DNA of 64,000 nt from Seonamhaeicola sp. (GTDB lineage: Bacteria; Bacteroidota; Bacteroidia; Flavobacteriales; Flavobacteriaceae): NCBI RefSeq assembly GCF_028281565.1, contig NZ_JANQJQ010000021.1, forward strand, positions 310,001-374,000, read 5' to 3'. This document shows, piece after piece, positions 8,249-15,380 of the stretch (its first letter is position 1; every line of letters begins with the position of its first letter). The position numbers and the translations under genes were made by a program. Under the pieces are notes generated by a model. The model searched no databases and was not told where the DNA came from. It saw nothing but the letters and a program-made list of their open reading frames with translations.

Positions 8249-8435
8249 TGTCTCTTCGAGTGATTTTGAGATACGAGAAATTGTATCGAGAAGTAATTGA
8301 TCAGACCATATCAAATCCGTTAGGTCTCCGTCAAACCAAGGTTCTCGATACATTTTTTTCTCCAATGCTTTACGAAAAAAACACTCGAACTGACAAATGG
8401 AAAAAATAGCCACCTTGTCACATCGAGTGATCACA
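8249..8435. repeat. Intergenic repeat cluster downstream of the GH2 gene (family I copies 3 and 4)
   Basis: GTCTCTTCGAGTGATTTTGA starts 10 bases after the GH2 stop. The element is an imperfect long inverted repeat: TTCGAGTG (8255-8262) pairs with CACTCGAA (8382-8389), and TTGTATCGAGAA (8281-8292) pairs with TTCTCGATACA (8342-8352). A further fragment GTCACATCGAGTGATCAC lies at 8418-8435. The stretch from 8240 to 8499 holds no convincing gene. Confidence 0.55.
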
Positions 8436-8499
8436 CCAAGCGTGATTATATCAAGAAGAACATGGAATATTTGTGTATATTCATGTACTAAAAAGCCAC

Positions 8500-9174
8500 A
8501 TGTTTATACACAAACATCCATACCCGCCATTTATACAAGAGGATACCACCAAATTGATCGTAGGAACCTTACCGCCGCCCCGATTTTCAACGGGTGACTT
8601 ATTGGAAAAGGACGTAAATTTCTGCTATGGTAGTTATTACAATTCCTTATGGCTATACATTGATAAGATCCACAATTTAGGTTTGCGTTATGATAATTCA
8701 CTGGAAGCCATTGAAGAACGTAAACAGTTTTTGATCAAGCACAAAATAGGCGTTTGTGATATTGTTGCAAGTGCGGAACGCGAAAAGGTGGATGCCTCCG
8801 ATTTAGGAATGACCAATATTAAACTGCGCGACGTTGTTGGTTATTTAAAACAGTATCCAAATATTGACACTATTTTATTTACCGGCGGCAATAGCAAAAA
8901 CGGCCCTGAATATTTTTTTAGAAAACATATCAAAGATTATGGCTTGAAATTAGCATTGGTGAATAATGACATTCCAAGAATCCATCAATTTTCCCTATGT
9001 CATTCTGAACGTAGTGAAGAATCTCGTTTAATAAAAACCGTCTCCCTAACCTCAGCTTCCGGTAGTGCCAACCGAGCCATTGGCAGTATGAAGTTATATC
9101 AGGAATTAAAAGCTAAAAATCCCGATTTCACCACTTTTGATTTTAGAGTGAGGCAGTATCGGGAGTTTTTTTAG
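8500..9174 (+). CDS. Uracil-DNA glycosylase superfamily protein with a repeat-derived insert
   Basis: The protein has a UDG-fold pattern: the N-terminal loop LIVGTLPPPRFS, the central strand-loop ILFTGGNSKNGPEYFF, and the late loop TVSLTSASGSANRAIGS, in the position of the UDG superfamily's second catalytic loop. Such enzymes remove uracil or other deaminated bases. ATG at 8500 (225 codons including stop) is chosen over a GTG at 8473 because MFIHKHPYPPF looks like a natural N-terminus. Residues CHSERSEESR are encoded by a dispersed intergenic repeat (near 8998-9030) that has entered the gene in frame, just before the catalytic loop. The last 16 codons exist again at 9798-9845. Confidence 0.75.
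   Translation: MFIHKHPYPPFIQEDTTKLIVGTLPPPRFSTGDLLEKDVNFCYGSYYNSLWLYIDKIHNLGLRYDNSLEAIEERKQFLIKHKIGVCDIVASAEREKVDASDLGMTNIKLRDVVGYLKQYPNIDTILFTGGNSKNGPEYFFRKHIKDYGLKLALVNNDIPRIHQFSLCHSERSEESRLIKTVSLTSASGSANRAIGSMKLYQELKAKNPDFTTFDFRVRQYREFF
8998..9030 (+). repeat. Dispersed repeat, family II, inside a coding region
   Basis: GTCATTCTGAACGTAGTGAA followed by GAATCTCGTT is one arm of the element that occurs as an inverted pair at 18717-18786. Its translation, CHSERSEESR, is a known signature of this type of repeat being read in frame. Confidence 0.75.
9127..9174 (+). repeat. Upstream copy of the duplicated glycosylase 3' end
   Basis: The last 48 bases of the glycosylase gene (encoding FTTFDFRVRQYREFF and stop) match 9798-9845 at 41 of 48 positions by my count. 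The copies are direct and enclose the toxin-antitoxin module. Confidence 0.8.
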
Positions 9175-9198
9175 GTTTGTTTGTGAGTTTTTAATCCT

Positions 9199-9504
9199 TT
9201 ATTTTAAATCTTTTTTCAGCTTTTCCGGGTGTTGCCTGGTATCAAAAACTGTAATGATTTCTATTTCATTCTTTTCAACTAATACCCTGTAGTAAAATGT
9301 GGTTTACCTGGTAACAACACATTTATAAAGATTGTCAAATTCAGATGATTTAGGGCAGCTGTCTGGTTGTTCAGAGATTTGTTCAATTTTTTCCTTTAGT
9401 TTGGAAATAAACTTGTTCCGAGTCTTTAAATCCCAATTGTCTAACAAATATTCCGAAAGTGCTAAAAGTTTGGATTCTGCCAATGCAGATAGGAATACTT
9501 TCAT
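9199..9504 (-). pseudogene. RelE/ParE-family toxin interrupted by a nonsense codon
   Basis: From ATG 9504 the frame encodes MKVFLSALAESKLLALSEYL and continues with a ParE-like helical hairpin and FDNLYKCVVTR. A TAA at 9304-9306 then stops it after 66 residues. The same frame resumes at once with TTFYYRVLVEKNEIEIITVF and DTRQHPEKLKKDLK, the normal C-terminal strands of this toxin family, up to a second stop at 9199-9201. A CAA (Gln) to TAA change would explain it. Toxins of this type cleave mRNA on ribosomes or poison gyrase. The truncated product lacks the C-terminal strands and is probably inactive. It starts 4 bases after the antitoxin stop. Confidence 0.85.
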
Positions 9505-9508
9505 TCCA

Positions 9509-9727
9509 CTAAGAAATTTTCTTTAGGAAAGATTCATAGGAAACTCTTTGACCATCTTCTAATTCCTTAATGCCTTGTTTAATTTCCTTTTGTTCAGATA
9601 AACTTAATTCATTCCAAAAATCAGGTGTTTCCTTTTTAACAAAATCAGCCACACGCTGAATAAACTCAGAATTCTCATTTTCCAAGATAATTTTGAGTAA
9701 CATTAATTTTGTTGTTTGAATGTCCAT
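9509..9727 (-). CDS. Antitoxin of the RelE/ParE module
   Basis: The 72-residue acidic protein precedes the toxin on the same strand, the usual antitoxin-first order. It has an N-terminal helix (TTKLMLLKIILENENSEFIQ) and a C-terminal segment WNELSLSEQKEIKQGIKELE, DGQRVSYESF, which resembles the short unstructured-type antitoxins (addiction module components) that wrap the toxin. The C-terminal GQxxxxExFLKK tail is typical. It appears intact although its toxin is broken, as expected if toxin loss is tolerated but antitoxin loss is not. Confidence 0.75.
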   Translation of the reverse strand: MDIQTTKLMLLKIILENENSEFIQRVADFVKKETPDFWNELSLSEQKEIKQGIKELEDGQRVSYESFLKKIS

Positions 9728-9797
9728 TTTTCTATTTTATTTAAACAAATTTACAAAAAAAACACCTCATCTTATTATGAGTTCTAAATTTCAGATT

Positions 9798-9845
9798 TTC
9801 ACCACCTTTGATTTTAGGGTGCTGCAGTATCAGGCGTTTTTTTAG
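9798..9845 (+). repeat. Downstream copy of the glycosylase 3' end (orphan)
   Basis: This segment reads FTTFDFRVLQYQAFF and stop, the same frame and ending as the glycosylase gene, but has no upstream coding sequence. It is the direct-repeat partner of 9127-9174. Confidence 0.8.
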
Positions 9846-9897
9846 TTTCGTTACACTGGTTTTAATGGTAACGAGGTAGGATTGTGCTATGATTATT

Positions 9898-10470
9898 TTA
9901 TTGTTTTTTCCGATTTGTAACATGTTCACGTACCCAAATTAAAATTAGACTGGAAGCAATGGCCATGGTTGCCGCTATTCCGTTAAACAAGATGTCTATA
10001 GGGTCGAACACACGATTTGGTAAAACCAATTGGATAGTTTCATCAAATGCTCCTATGCATATGGTAAGTGCCAATGCGAAAAAAGCAGGTTTAAGCATTA
10101 GTTTTCTTTGATTTGCCCTTTCGGTAAGGGCTTTATGTATGAAAATGGTTAGTATACTATATTCTATCAGGTGACTGCGTTCGGGAGCGCCTAGCCTAAA
10201 AATAAACATAACATAAACCGCAATGATTCCCAAAATAATCGTTAATTCAATTTTGCTTGGTTTCGTTTTTAATCCATGCATTACCACTGCTATTGCAATC
10301 AGTAACATTCCAAAAACAAAAAAGACAGCCTGTACGTTTTGATCTCTTGATTGATTTGCTAAAGGTTGTCCAATGAAAAGTGTTGAAAAAATAGCTGCAA
10401 AAACAGCAAAGGCCCAAAACCAAAGGCGTTTTTCACGTGTAGAAGTAAAAAAAGAAGACTTTCTTTTCAT
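9898..10470 (-). CDS. VanZ-like membrane protein
   Basis: This 190-residue protein has about five hydrophobic helices. It carries the VanZ-family pattern: a serine/histidine-containing loop (PERSHLIEYSILTIFIHKAL) and the acidic segment GAFDETIQLVLPNRVFDPID with a final DILFN. VanZ confers low teicoplanin resistance in enterococci, but most family members have no known role. It is an isolated gene with its own -7 box. Nothing nearby suggests antibiotic resistance. Confidence 0.8.
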   Translation of the reverse strand: MKRKSSFFTSTREKRLWFWAFAVFAAIFSTLFIGQPLANQSRDQNVQAVFFVFGMLLIAIAVVMHGLKTKPSKIELTIILGIIAVYVMFIFRLGAPERSHLIEYSILTIFIHKALTERANQRKLMLKPAFFALALTICIGAFDETIQLVLPNRVFDPIDILFNGIAATMAIASSLILIWVREHVTNRKKQ

Positions 10471-10507
10471 TTGATTCCCTCATATTTAGGGTAGCATAGC
10501 ATACCAA

Positions 10508-10515
10508 CAAAAATA
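10508..10515 (-). promoter_or_regulatory. -7 box TATTTTTG of the VanZ-like gene
   Basis: CAAAAATA on the plus strand reads TATTTTTG on the minus strand, matching TAnnTTTG. Transcription would begin near 10501, about 30 bases before the ATG at 10470. The start region overlaps the sequence GGTAGCATAGCATACC (10490-10505), whose outer bases are palindromic. Confidence 0.45.
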
Positions 10516-10539
10516 ATGGAAATTGAGAATGATTCAGCA

Positions 10540-11445
10540 TCAATACTCACAACTCTCAGGCTTGTCCTTTACATAATAAGACTTGTAGTTTTTAGCTTTT
10601 TTATCCATGCAGCCACAAAGGTCCAATAGCTTTATGTTTTTAAAATCAATGGGATGGCTTTCCGCTTGTAAAGCAATATAACCCTCAGTTAAAATAGTGC
10701 CTTTTTTAGCGATCCAGTCGTCTCTGTTTTCAATAATTTTAGCATGTTCCCAATCTTTGCCTTGTTGATTTTCATTAATAAAACCACCATTTATTTGAGG
10801 CTTTTCAAAACGTAGCACAGATTCGCCATTAATAATGAATTCCATGGATTCGCCACCCATAATCGTAGCATCTACATGCACCCACTGGTCCCCATGATAG
10901 GTTTTGGAATTTGATTTTATACAATGGTCAAAATTAATAGCGTCGTTCATAACAACAGCGGTTCCGGGTGTGCAAATATTACCGGTGGTTCTGTCTTCTT
11001 CGCCCAGTCCGCCTAATAATTGCAATTCTACAGATACCGGAAAGGTTTGCCCGATTTCATTACTTGTCGCTGACTGTGAATGCAACATGACGCCGCTGTT
11101 CCTGACATTCCAATGAGACCCTCCCGGTATTTGTTCACCGGTAAAACGATAATCAAAACTTAGTTTGTAATAAGAGAAGGGCGTTTTGTAGTACATGTGC
11201 CCAAATTTATCATCAAAGTTTTCATACTTGTCATAACTGATTCTTAGCATACTGTCCTGAACAAAGAAGGTTTCCTTGTAATTGTCGTTTAACTCATGCC
11301 CTGAAAATTTAATATCCCAACCCGTTAGATCCTTTCCATTAAACAGAGAAATCCATTGCTCAGTGTCCGGATTTGTCTGTTTTTTTGCAGATTGACAGGA
11401 AAGAAAAATGGAAACAAGTAAGATGATGGTTAAAAAGCGCTTCAT
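10540..11445 (-). CDS. DUF1080 (3-keto-disaccharide hydrolase-like) lipoprotein
   Basis: The 301-residue protein begins MKRFLTIILLVSIFLSCQS, a lipoprotein signal with Cys17 as the lipidated residue. The body matches the DUF1080 fold (PF06439), a concanavalin-like sandwich: WISLFNGKDLTGWDIK, then SGVMLHSQSA, GTAVVMNDAI, WVHVDATIMGGESMEFIING and SHPIDFKNIKLLDL. The last ~25 residues are Cys-containing (CGCMDKKAKNYKSYYVKDKP). Some DUF1080 proteins hydrolyse 3-keto-glycosides, while others are only sugar-binding. ATG 11445 is chosen over an earlier in-frame start because it begins the signal peptide. Confidence 0.85.
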   Translation of the reverse strand: MKRFLTIILLVSIFLSCQSAKKQTNPDTEQWISLFNGKDLTGWDIKFSGHELNDNYKETFFVQDSMLRISYDKYENFDDKFGHMYYKTPFSYYKLSFDYRFTGEQIPGGSHWNVRNSGVMLHSQSATSNEIGQTFPVSVELQLLGGLGEEDRTTGNICTPGTAVVMNDAINFDHCIKSNSKTYHGDQWVHVDATIMGGESMEFIINGESVLRFEKPQINGGFINENQQGKDWEHAKIIENRDDWIAKKGTILTEGYIALQAESHPIDFKNIKLLDLCGCMDKKAKNYKSYYVKDKPESCEY

Positions 11446-11524
11446 GATTTTTAATTTTAAAAAAATAAAAACCACTCTATAGTCATAAAGTGGTTTGATA
11501 GCATAAATAAACTTTAAAAAGTTA

Positions 11525-12178
11525 TTATTTTGTTGCTTTTACAGATACGGTTAACTCGATGTCATCATTAATAAACTTATCTCCTAAATCATCAAAAAAT
11601 GATTTTGAGCCATACTTTACATCCCATTTGGAACGGTCTATGGTAAAGGTTTCACTGGTAAGTGTTAAGGCGTTGTCTGCTGTAGAAACATTCACTGGAA
11701 ATGTTATGTTGTTGGTTTTTTCCTTTAAAGTTAAATTACCGGAAAGCATGGTTTTACCTTCACTTTCTTCAACACCGGTAATTTCAAAGGTCGCTGTTGG
11801 AAATTTTTCAACATCAAAAAAGTCAGCGCTTTTTAAATGCCCAACTAATTTAGCATTGTATTCATCATCAGCAGGCATATCCAGGTCAACAATAGAGTTC
11901 ATATCAATAGTAAAACTGCCGCTGGCTATTTTGCCATCGCTTACATCAAAAGCCCCCTTAGCAATATTAATAGTGCCGTTGTGTTTCCCGGTGGGTTTAA
12001 AACCTTGCCATTGAATAGAAGATTCCGCAACATTGGCGGTGTATTTTTCAGAAGACGCTTCAGCAACGGCTGTTTCTTCGGCGGCTTTGGTTTCAGCTTC
12101 TTTAGCTTTGTCTTTGCAACCAAAAACCATGACGGTTATAGTTGCCATAATACAAATAGATAAAAGACTTTTTTTCAT
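11525..12178 (-). CDS. YceI-family lipoprotein
   Basis: The 217-residue protein has a lipoprotein signal ending VMVFGC (Cys21), an Ala/Glu/Lys-rich linker, and a YceI domain from about residue 46: SSIQWQGFKPTGKHNGTINI, FTIDMNSIVDLDM, HLKSADFFDVEKFPTATFEI and the end DIELTVSVKA. YceI proteins form a lipocalin-like barrel that binds long polyisoprenoid or amide lipids. Probably anchored in a membrane facing the periplasm. Its neighbour on the same strand, the DUF1080 lipoprotein, is 79 bases away; the two could be co-transcribed. Confidence 0.9.
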   Translation of the reverse strand: MKKSLLSICIMATITVMVFGCKDKAKEAETKAAEETAVAEASSEKYTANVAESSIQWQGFKPTGKHNGTINIAKGAFDVSDGKIASGSFTIDMNSIVDLDMPADDEYNAKLVGHLKSADFFDVEKFPTATFEITGVEESEGKTMLSGNLTLKEKTNNITFPVNVSTADNALTLTSETFTIDRSKWDVKYGSKSFFDDLGDKFINDDIELTVSVKATK

Positions 12179-12280
12179 GATTTAAATTTTAGTGTTCTAT
12201 GGGTAAAGTTAGTTAATTGCTTTTACAAAAAAAATTAAAAAATAATTGGTGACATTTTGACATTTTTATAATAATGGCAG

Positions 12281-12288
12281 TACTTTTG
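12281..12288 (+). promoter_or_regulatory. Promoter of grpE-dnaJ
   Basis: TACTTTTG at 12281-12288 matches the -7 consensus and a TTTG at 12256-12259 sits 21 bases upstream, close to the usual -33 spacing. The ATG of grpE is 38 bases downstream. No CIRCE-type repeat was seen. Confidence 0.65.
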
Positions 12289-12326
12289 CCAATTCATTTT
12301 AGTAATGGCTTAAATTAAATTTAGCG

Positions 12327-12887
12327 ATGAGCAAAAAAGATAAAAATACAGATATGGAACAAGAACAGATGGAGTCTGCACAGACTGAGACTGTTGAAGT
12401 AGAGGAGCAAGTTGAAGAACCGGTAGAGACACTAACCGTTGAAGAAAAGCTTCACGAAGAAGTAAAGCAGGAAAAAGATAAGTTCTTGCGATTATTCGCT
12501 GAGTTTGAAAACTATAAAAAGCGCACATCAAAAGAGCGCCTAGATTTGTTTAAAACGGCCAGTGAAGAAGTTATGGTTGCCTTACTACCTGTTATTGATG
12601 ATTTTGAGAGAGCCTTAATGCATATTGAAGAAGATAAAGAAGCTGAAGAATTGCGTAAGGGCGTGGTGCTTATTTATCAAAAAATGTTATCAACCTTGGA
12701 GCAAAAAGGACTGGCACCAATAAAAGTGGAAAAAGGAGACGATTTTAATGCAGACGATCATGAAGCGGTGACTCAAATCCCTGCTCCTGCTGAAGATTTA
12801 AAAGGCAAGATCATTGATGTTATTGAGAAAGGCTATAAGTTAGGGGATAAAGTAATTCGTTTCCCTAAAGTGGTTATCGGGCAATAA
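12327..12887 (+). CDS. grpE: Nucleotide exchange factor GrpE
   Basis: GrpE releases ADP from DnaK so the chaperone can reload ATP. The 186-residue protein has a Gln/Glu-rich disordered N-terminus (about 1-45), a long dimerising helix (KFLRLFAEFENYKKRTSKER) and the C-terminal beta domain ending AVTQIPAPAEDLKGKIIDVI, EKGYKLGDKVIRFPKVVIGQ, which carries the family signature (GYxxxxRVIRPAxVxV-like, here in its Bacteroidota form). dnaJ follows after 9 bases, giving a grpE-dnaJ operon. Confidence 0.95.
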   Translation: MSKKDKNTDMEQEQMESAQTETVEVEEQVEEPVETLTVEEKLHEEVKQEKDKFLRLFAEFENYKKRTSKERLDLFKTASEEVMVALLPVIDDFERALMHIEEDKEAEELRKGVVLIYQKMLSTLEQKGLAPIKVEKGDDFNADDHEAVTQIPAPAEDLKGKIIDVIEKGYKLGDKVIRFPKVVIGQ

Positions 12888-12896
12888 AAAAAGAAC

Positions 12897-14012
12897 ATGG
12901 CAAAAAGAGATTATTACGAGGTATTAGGCGTTAGCAAAGGCGCCAGTGCTTCTGAAATTAAAAAGGCATATCGGAAAAAAGCGATAGAATTTCACCCGGA
13001 TAAGAATCCGGATGATAAAGAAGCCGAAGCAAAATTTAAAGAAGCTGCTGAAGCCTATGAGGTATTGAGTGATGCCGATAAAAAAGCCAGATACGATCAG
13101 TTTGGTCATCAGGCCTTTGAAAATGGCGGCGGCTTTGGTGGCGGTGGCATGAATATGGAAGACATATTCAGTCAGTTTGGTGATATTTTCGGTGGTGCTT
13201 TTGGTGGCGGATTTTCCGGTTTTGGCGGTGGTGGCGGCCAACGCAGGGTCAAGGGAAGTAATCTTCGTATTCGCGTAAAATTAACACTGGAAGAGATTGC
13301 CAATGGTGTTGAAAAGAAAATAAAGGTTAAGCGTAAAGTTAAAGCACCTGGAACCACGTACAAAACCTGTTCTACCTGTAATGGTACCGGACAGGTAACC
13401 CGTATAGCCAATACGATTTTAGGTAGAATGCAAACGTCATCACCCTGTAATGTCTGTGGAGGTACAGGTGAAATCATTGATAAGAAACCGGCTGACGCTG
13501 ATGCCCAGGGTTTAAAAGTTACGGAAGAAACGGTTTCAATAAAAATACCTGCCGGTGTGGTAGATGGTATGCAGCTTAAAGTGTCGGGAAAAGGGAACGA
13601 AGCTCCGGGGAATGGTATTTCAGGTGATATTTTAGTGGTTATTGAAGAAGAGGTGCATGATAAATTACAGCGGGAAGGCGATAATTTACATTACGATCTG
13701 TATGTGAGTTATCCGGATGCTGTTTTAGGAACTTCCAAAGAAATAGATACGGTTACCGGAAAGGTGCGTATTAAAGTGGAAGCCGGCGTGCAATCCGGTA
13801 AAATATTACGCTTACGCGGAAAAGGGATCCCCAGTATTAACGGTTACGGAAAAGGTGACTTATTGGTGCATGTGAATGTATGGACCCCAAAAACATTGAG
13901 CAAACAACAGCGGGAATTTTTCGAAAATATGAGAGAAGATGAACATTTTGAGCCTAAACCGGAAAGTTCGGATAAATCATTCTTTGAAAAAGTAAAAGAT
14001 ATGTTCTCTTAA
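12897..14012 (+). CDS. dnaJ: Chaperone DnaJ with a reduced zinc domain
   Basis: DnaJ delivers unfolded clients to DnaK and stimulates its ATPase. The 371-residue protein has a J domain with HPD ([10 protein letters not shown], about residues 32-35), a Gly/Phe-rich linker (about 75-120), and two C-terminal beta domains. The usual zinc region has four CxxCxGxG motifs; this protein has only two, CSTCNGTG (Cys158, Cys161) and CNVCGGTG (Cys184, Cys187), so it can hold one zinc ion. I believe this is a trait of flavobacterial DnaJ and not a local deletion, but I could not check. A terminator follows at about 14177. Confidence 0.95.
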   Translation: MAKRDYYEVLGVSKGASASEIKKAYRKKAIEFHPDKNPDDKEAEAKFKEAAEAYEVLSDADKKARYDQFGHQAFENGGGFGGGGMNMEDIFSQFGDIFGGAFGGGFSGFGGGGGQRRVKGSNLRIRVKLTLEEIANGVEKKIKVKRKVKAPGTTYKTCSTCNGTGQVTRIANTILGRMQTSSPCNVCGGTGEIIDKKPADADAQGLKVTEETVSIKIPAGVVDGMQLKVSGKGNEAPGNGISGDILVVIEEEVHDKLQREGDNLHYDLYVSYPDAVLGTSKEIDTVTGKVRIKVEAGVQSGKILRLRGKGIPSINGYGKGDLLVHVNVWTPKTLSKQQREFFENMREDEHFEPKPESSDKSFFEKVKDMFS

Positions 14013-14114
14013 GACCAGTGTTTTAAGTACTGATCAGGTATTTCTTATTAAAACCTTTAAACGATTAAAATACAAGTTATAGGCTATAAATGTTAAAAGT
14101 ATTGAAAAAAGAAC

Positions 14115-14212
14115 TATATTTGATGTATCACTAATTTATATTAGTGGTAATTTTTCTTTTTCATAGCAATTTTTTTCCCATCCTTAATATTGTTTTAAGG
14201 ATGGGTTTTGTT
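14115..14212 (+). ncRNA. Possible small RNA with own promoter and terminator
   Basis: TATATTTG (14115-14122) is an exact -7 box. Starting about seven bases later, the transcript would open with the hairpin CACTAAT (14129-14135) / ATTAGTG (14140-14146), pass through a U-rich stretch, and end at a strong terminator, CCCATCCTT (14177-14185) / AAGGATGGG (14197-14205) followed by TTTTG. The length would be about 80 nucleotides. The hairpins could instead simply be stacked terminators for dnaJ. Confidence 0.35.
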
Positions 14213-14213
14213 T
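14177..14213 (+). terminator. Rho-independent terminator
   Basis: A 9-bp GC-containing stem, CCCATCCTT / AAGGATGGG, is followed by TTTTGTTTT. It would end the grpE-dnaJ transcript or the proposed small RNA. Confidence 0.75.
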
Positions 14214-14228
14214 TAATGAAACTCTATG

Positions 14229-14305
14229 TTGGGGAGCCTTTAAAGGTTCCCAACATCGTAAGTTGAATTAACCCCGCAATAGAGCGGGGTCTGTTTTGTA
14301 TTTTT
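14229..14305 (+). terminator. Two further hairpins, the second terminator-like
   Basis: GTTGGG...CCCAAC (about 14228-14254) encloses CCTTTaaAGG; then ACCCCGC (14271-14277) pairs with GCGGGGT (14284-14290) before a T-rich run. With the 14177 hairpin this gives unusually heavy termination or a structured RNA ahead of the ABC operon. The rest of 14013-14451 shows no gene. Confidence 0.5.
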
Positions 14306-14451
14306 CTGTATAAGAATTTATATGTAAGGGCTTGCATTGAGTTTCCCTCTGAATACCTAATGTTTATTAAATGATTAATTTGTAACTATTCCTAAAAGTC
14401 TCAGACAAACATTTAATATATTTACAAACCAACAAGACTGTTTAAAAAAGT

Positions 14452-15378
14452 ATGAGCAACTTATTAGAAGTTCATGAAGTTTCTAAAAATTTTGGAGACT
14501 TTAAAGCACTCAATAACGTATCAATACAGGTTCCTAAAGGGAGTATTTTTGGGCTTTTGGGGCCTAATGGTGCAGGAAAAACGACCTTGATCAGAGTCAT
14601 CAACCAAATTACTATGCCGGATTCCGGAACCGTACATTTAGACGGTGATTCCCTGAACCCTTCACATATAAAAGATATTGGGTATTTACCGGAGGAGCGC
14701 GGACTGTATAAATCTATGAAAGTAGGAGAGCAGGCCTTGTATTTAGCACAACTAAAAGGCTTAAGTAAAGCCGAAGCGAAACAACGCTTAAAATATTGGT
14801 TTGACCGTTTGGAAATAGGGGATTGGTGGAACAAGAAAATACAGGAACTTTCAAAGGGAATGGCTCAAAAAATACAGTTTGTAGTAACCGTTTTACACCA
14901 ACCTAAACTATTGATCTTTGATGAACCTTTTTCCGGTTTCGATCCCATAAATGCTAATTTAATTAAAGACGAAATCCTGCGCTTGCGTGAAGAAGGCGCT
15001 ACAGTTATTTTTTCAACCCACAGAATGGAATCTGTCGAGGAATTGTGTGATGATATTGCTTTAATTCATAAGTCGAACAAAATACTGGAAGGGAAACTGA
15101 CCGATATAAAAAGACAGTACAAAACCAATACGTTTGAAGTAGGCCTGGAGGCTGAAAACAAATCGGCTTTAAAATCGAGTTTGACCGAAAAATTTACGGT
15201 TTCCGAAGCTAGTTTTAAGTCGTTAAATGATGATCTAAAATTAAATATTAAGCTTGAAAATGGTGGATCTGCCCAGGACCTGATCTCATTTTTAAACCAA
15301 CGGGCACATATTAACCATTTTGTAGAAGTCATACCAAGTGCTAACGATATCTTTATTCAAACCGTACAGAATAATTAA
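14452..15378 (+). CDS. ABC transporter ATP-binding protein (NatA/YhaQ-like)
   Basis: This 308-residue ATPase has Walker A GPNGAGKTT (about residues 37-45), the Q-loop region, signature ELSKGMAQK, Walker B LLIFDEPFSGFDP and the switch His in STHRMES. The C-terminal ~80 residues form the extra domain seen in ABC-2 exporter ATPases (DUF4162 type). It probably energises the permease encoded 2 bases downstream, in a Na+-export or antimicrobial-export type system. First gene of a four-gene operon with MscS and a response regulator. Confidence 0.93.
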   Translation: MSNLLEVHEVSKNFGDFKALNNVSIQVPKGSIFGLLGPNGAGKTTLIRVINQITMPDSGTVHLDGDSLNPSHIKDIGYLPEERGLYKSMKVGEQALYLAQLKGLSKAEAKQRLKYWFDRLEIGDWWNKKIQELSKGMAQKIQFVVTVLHQPKLLIFDEPFSGFDPINANLIKDEILRLREEGATVIFSTHRMESVEELCDDIALIHKSNKILEGKLTDIKRQYKTNTFEVGLEAENKSALKSSLTEKFTVSEASFKSLNDDLKLNIKLENGGSAQDLISFLNQRAHINHFVEVIPSANDIFIQTVQNN

Positions 15379-15380
15379 TT

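Noticed and set aside
9741-9929. 62-codon minus-strand frame downstream of the VanZ-like gene
   Set aside because: It runs through the duplicated glycosylase end and overlaps the VanZ-like gene; composition is not protein-like.
11559-12014. 151-codon plus-strand frame opposite the YceI gene
   Set aside because: It is an antisense mirror of a clear YceI lipoprotein and has low-complexity Ser/Val content.
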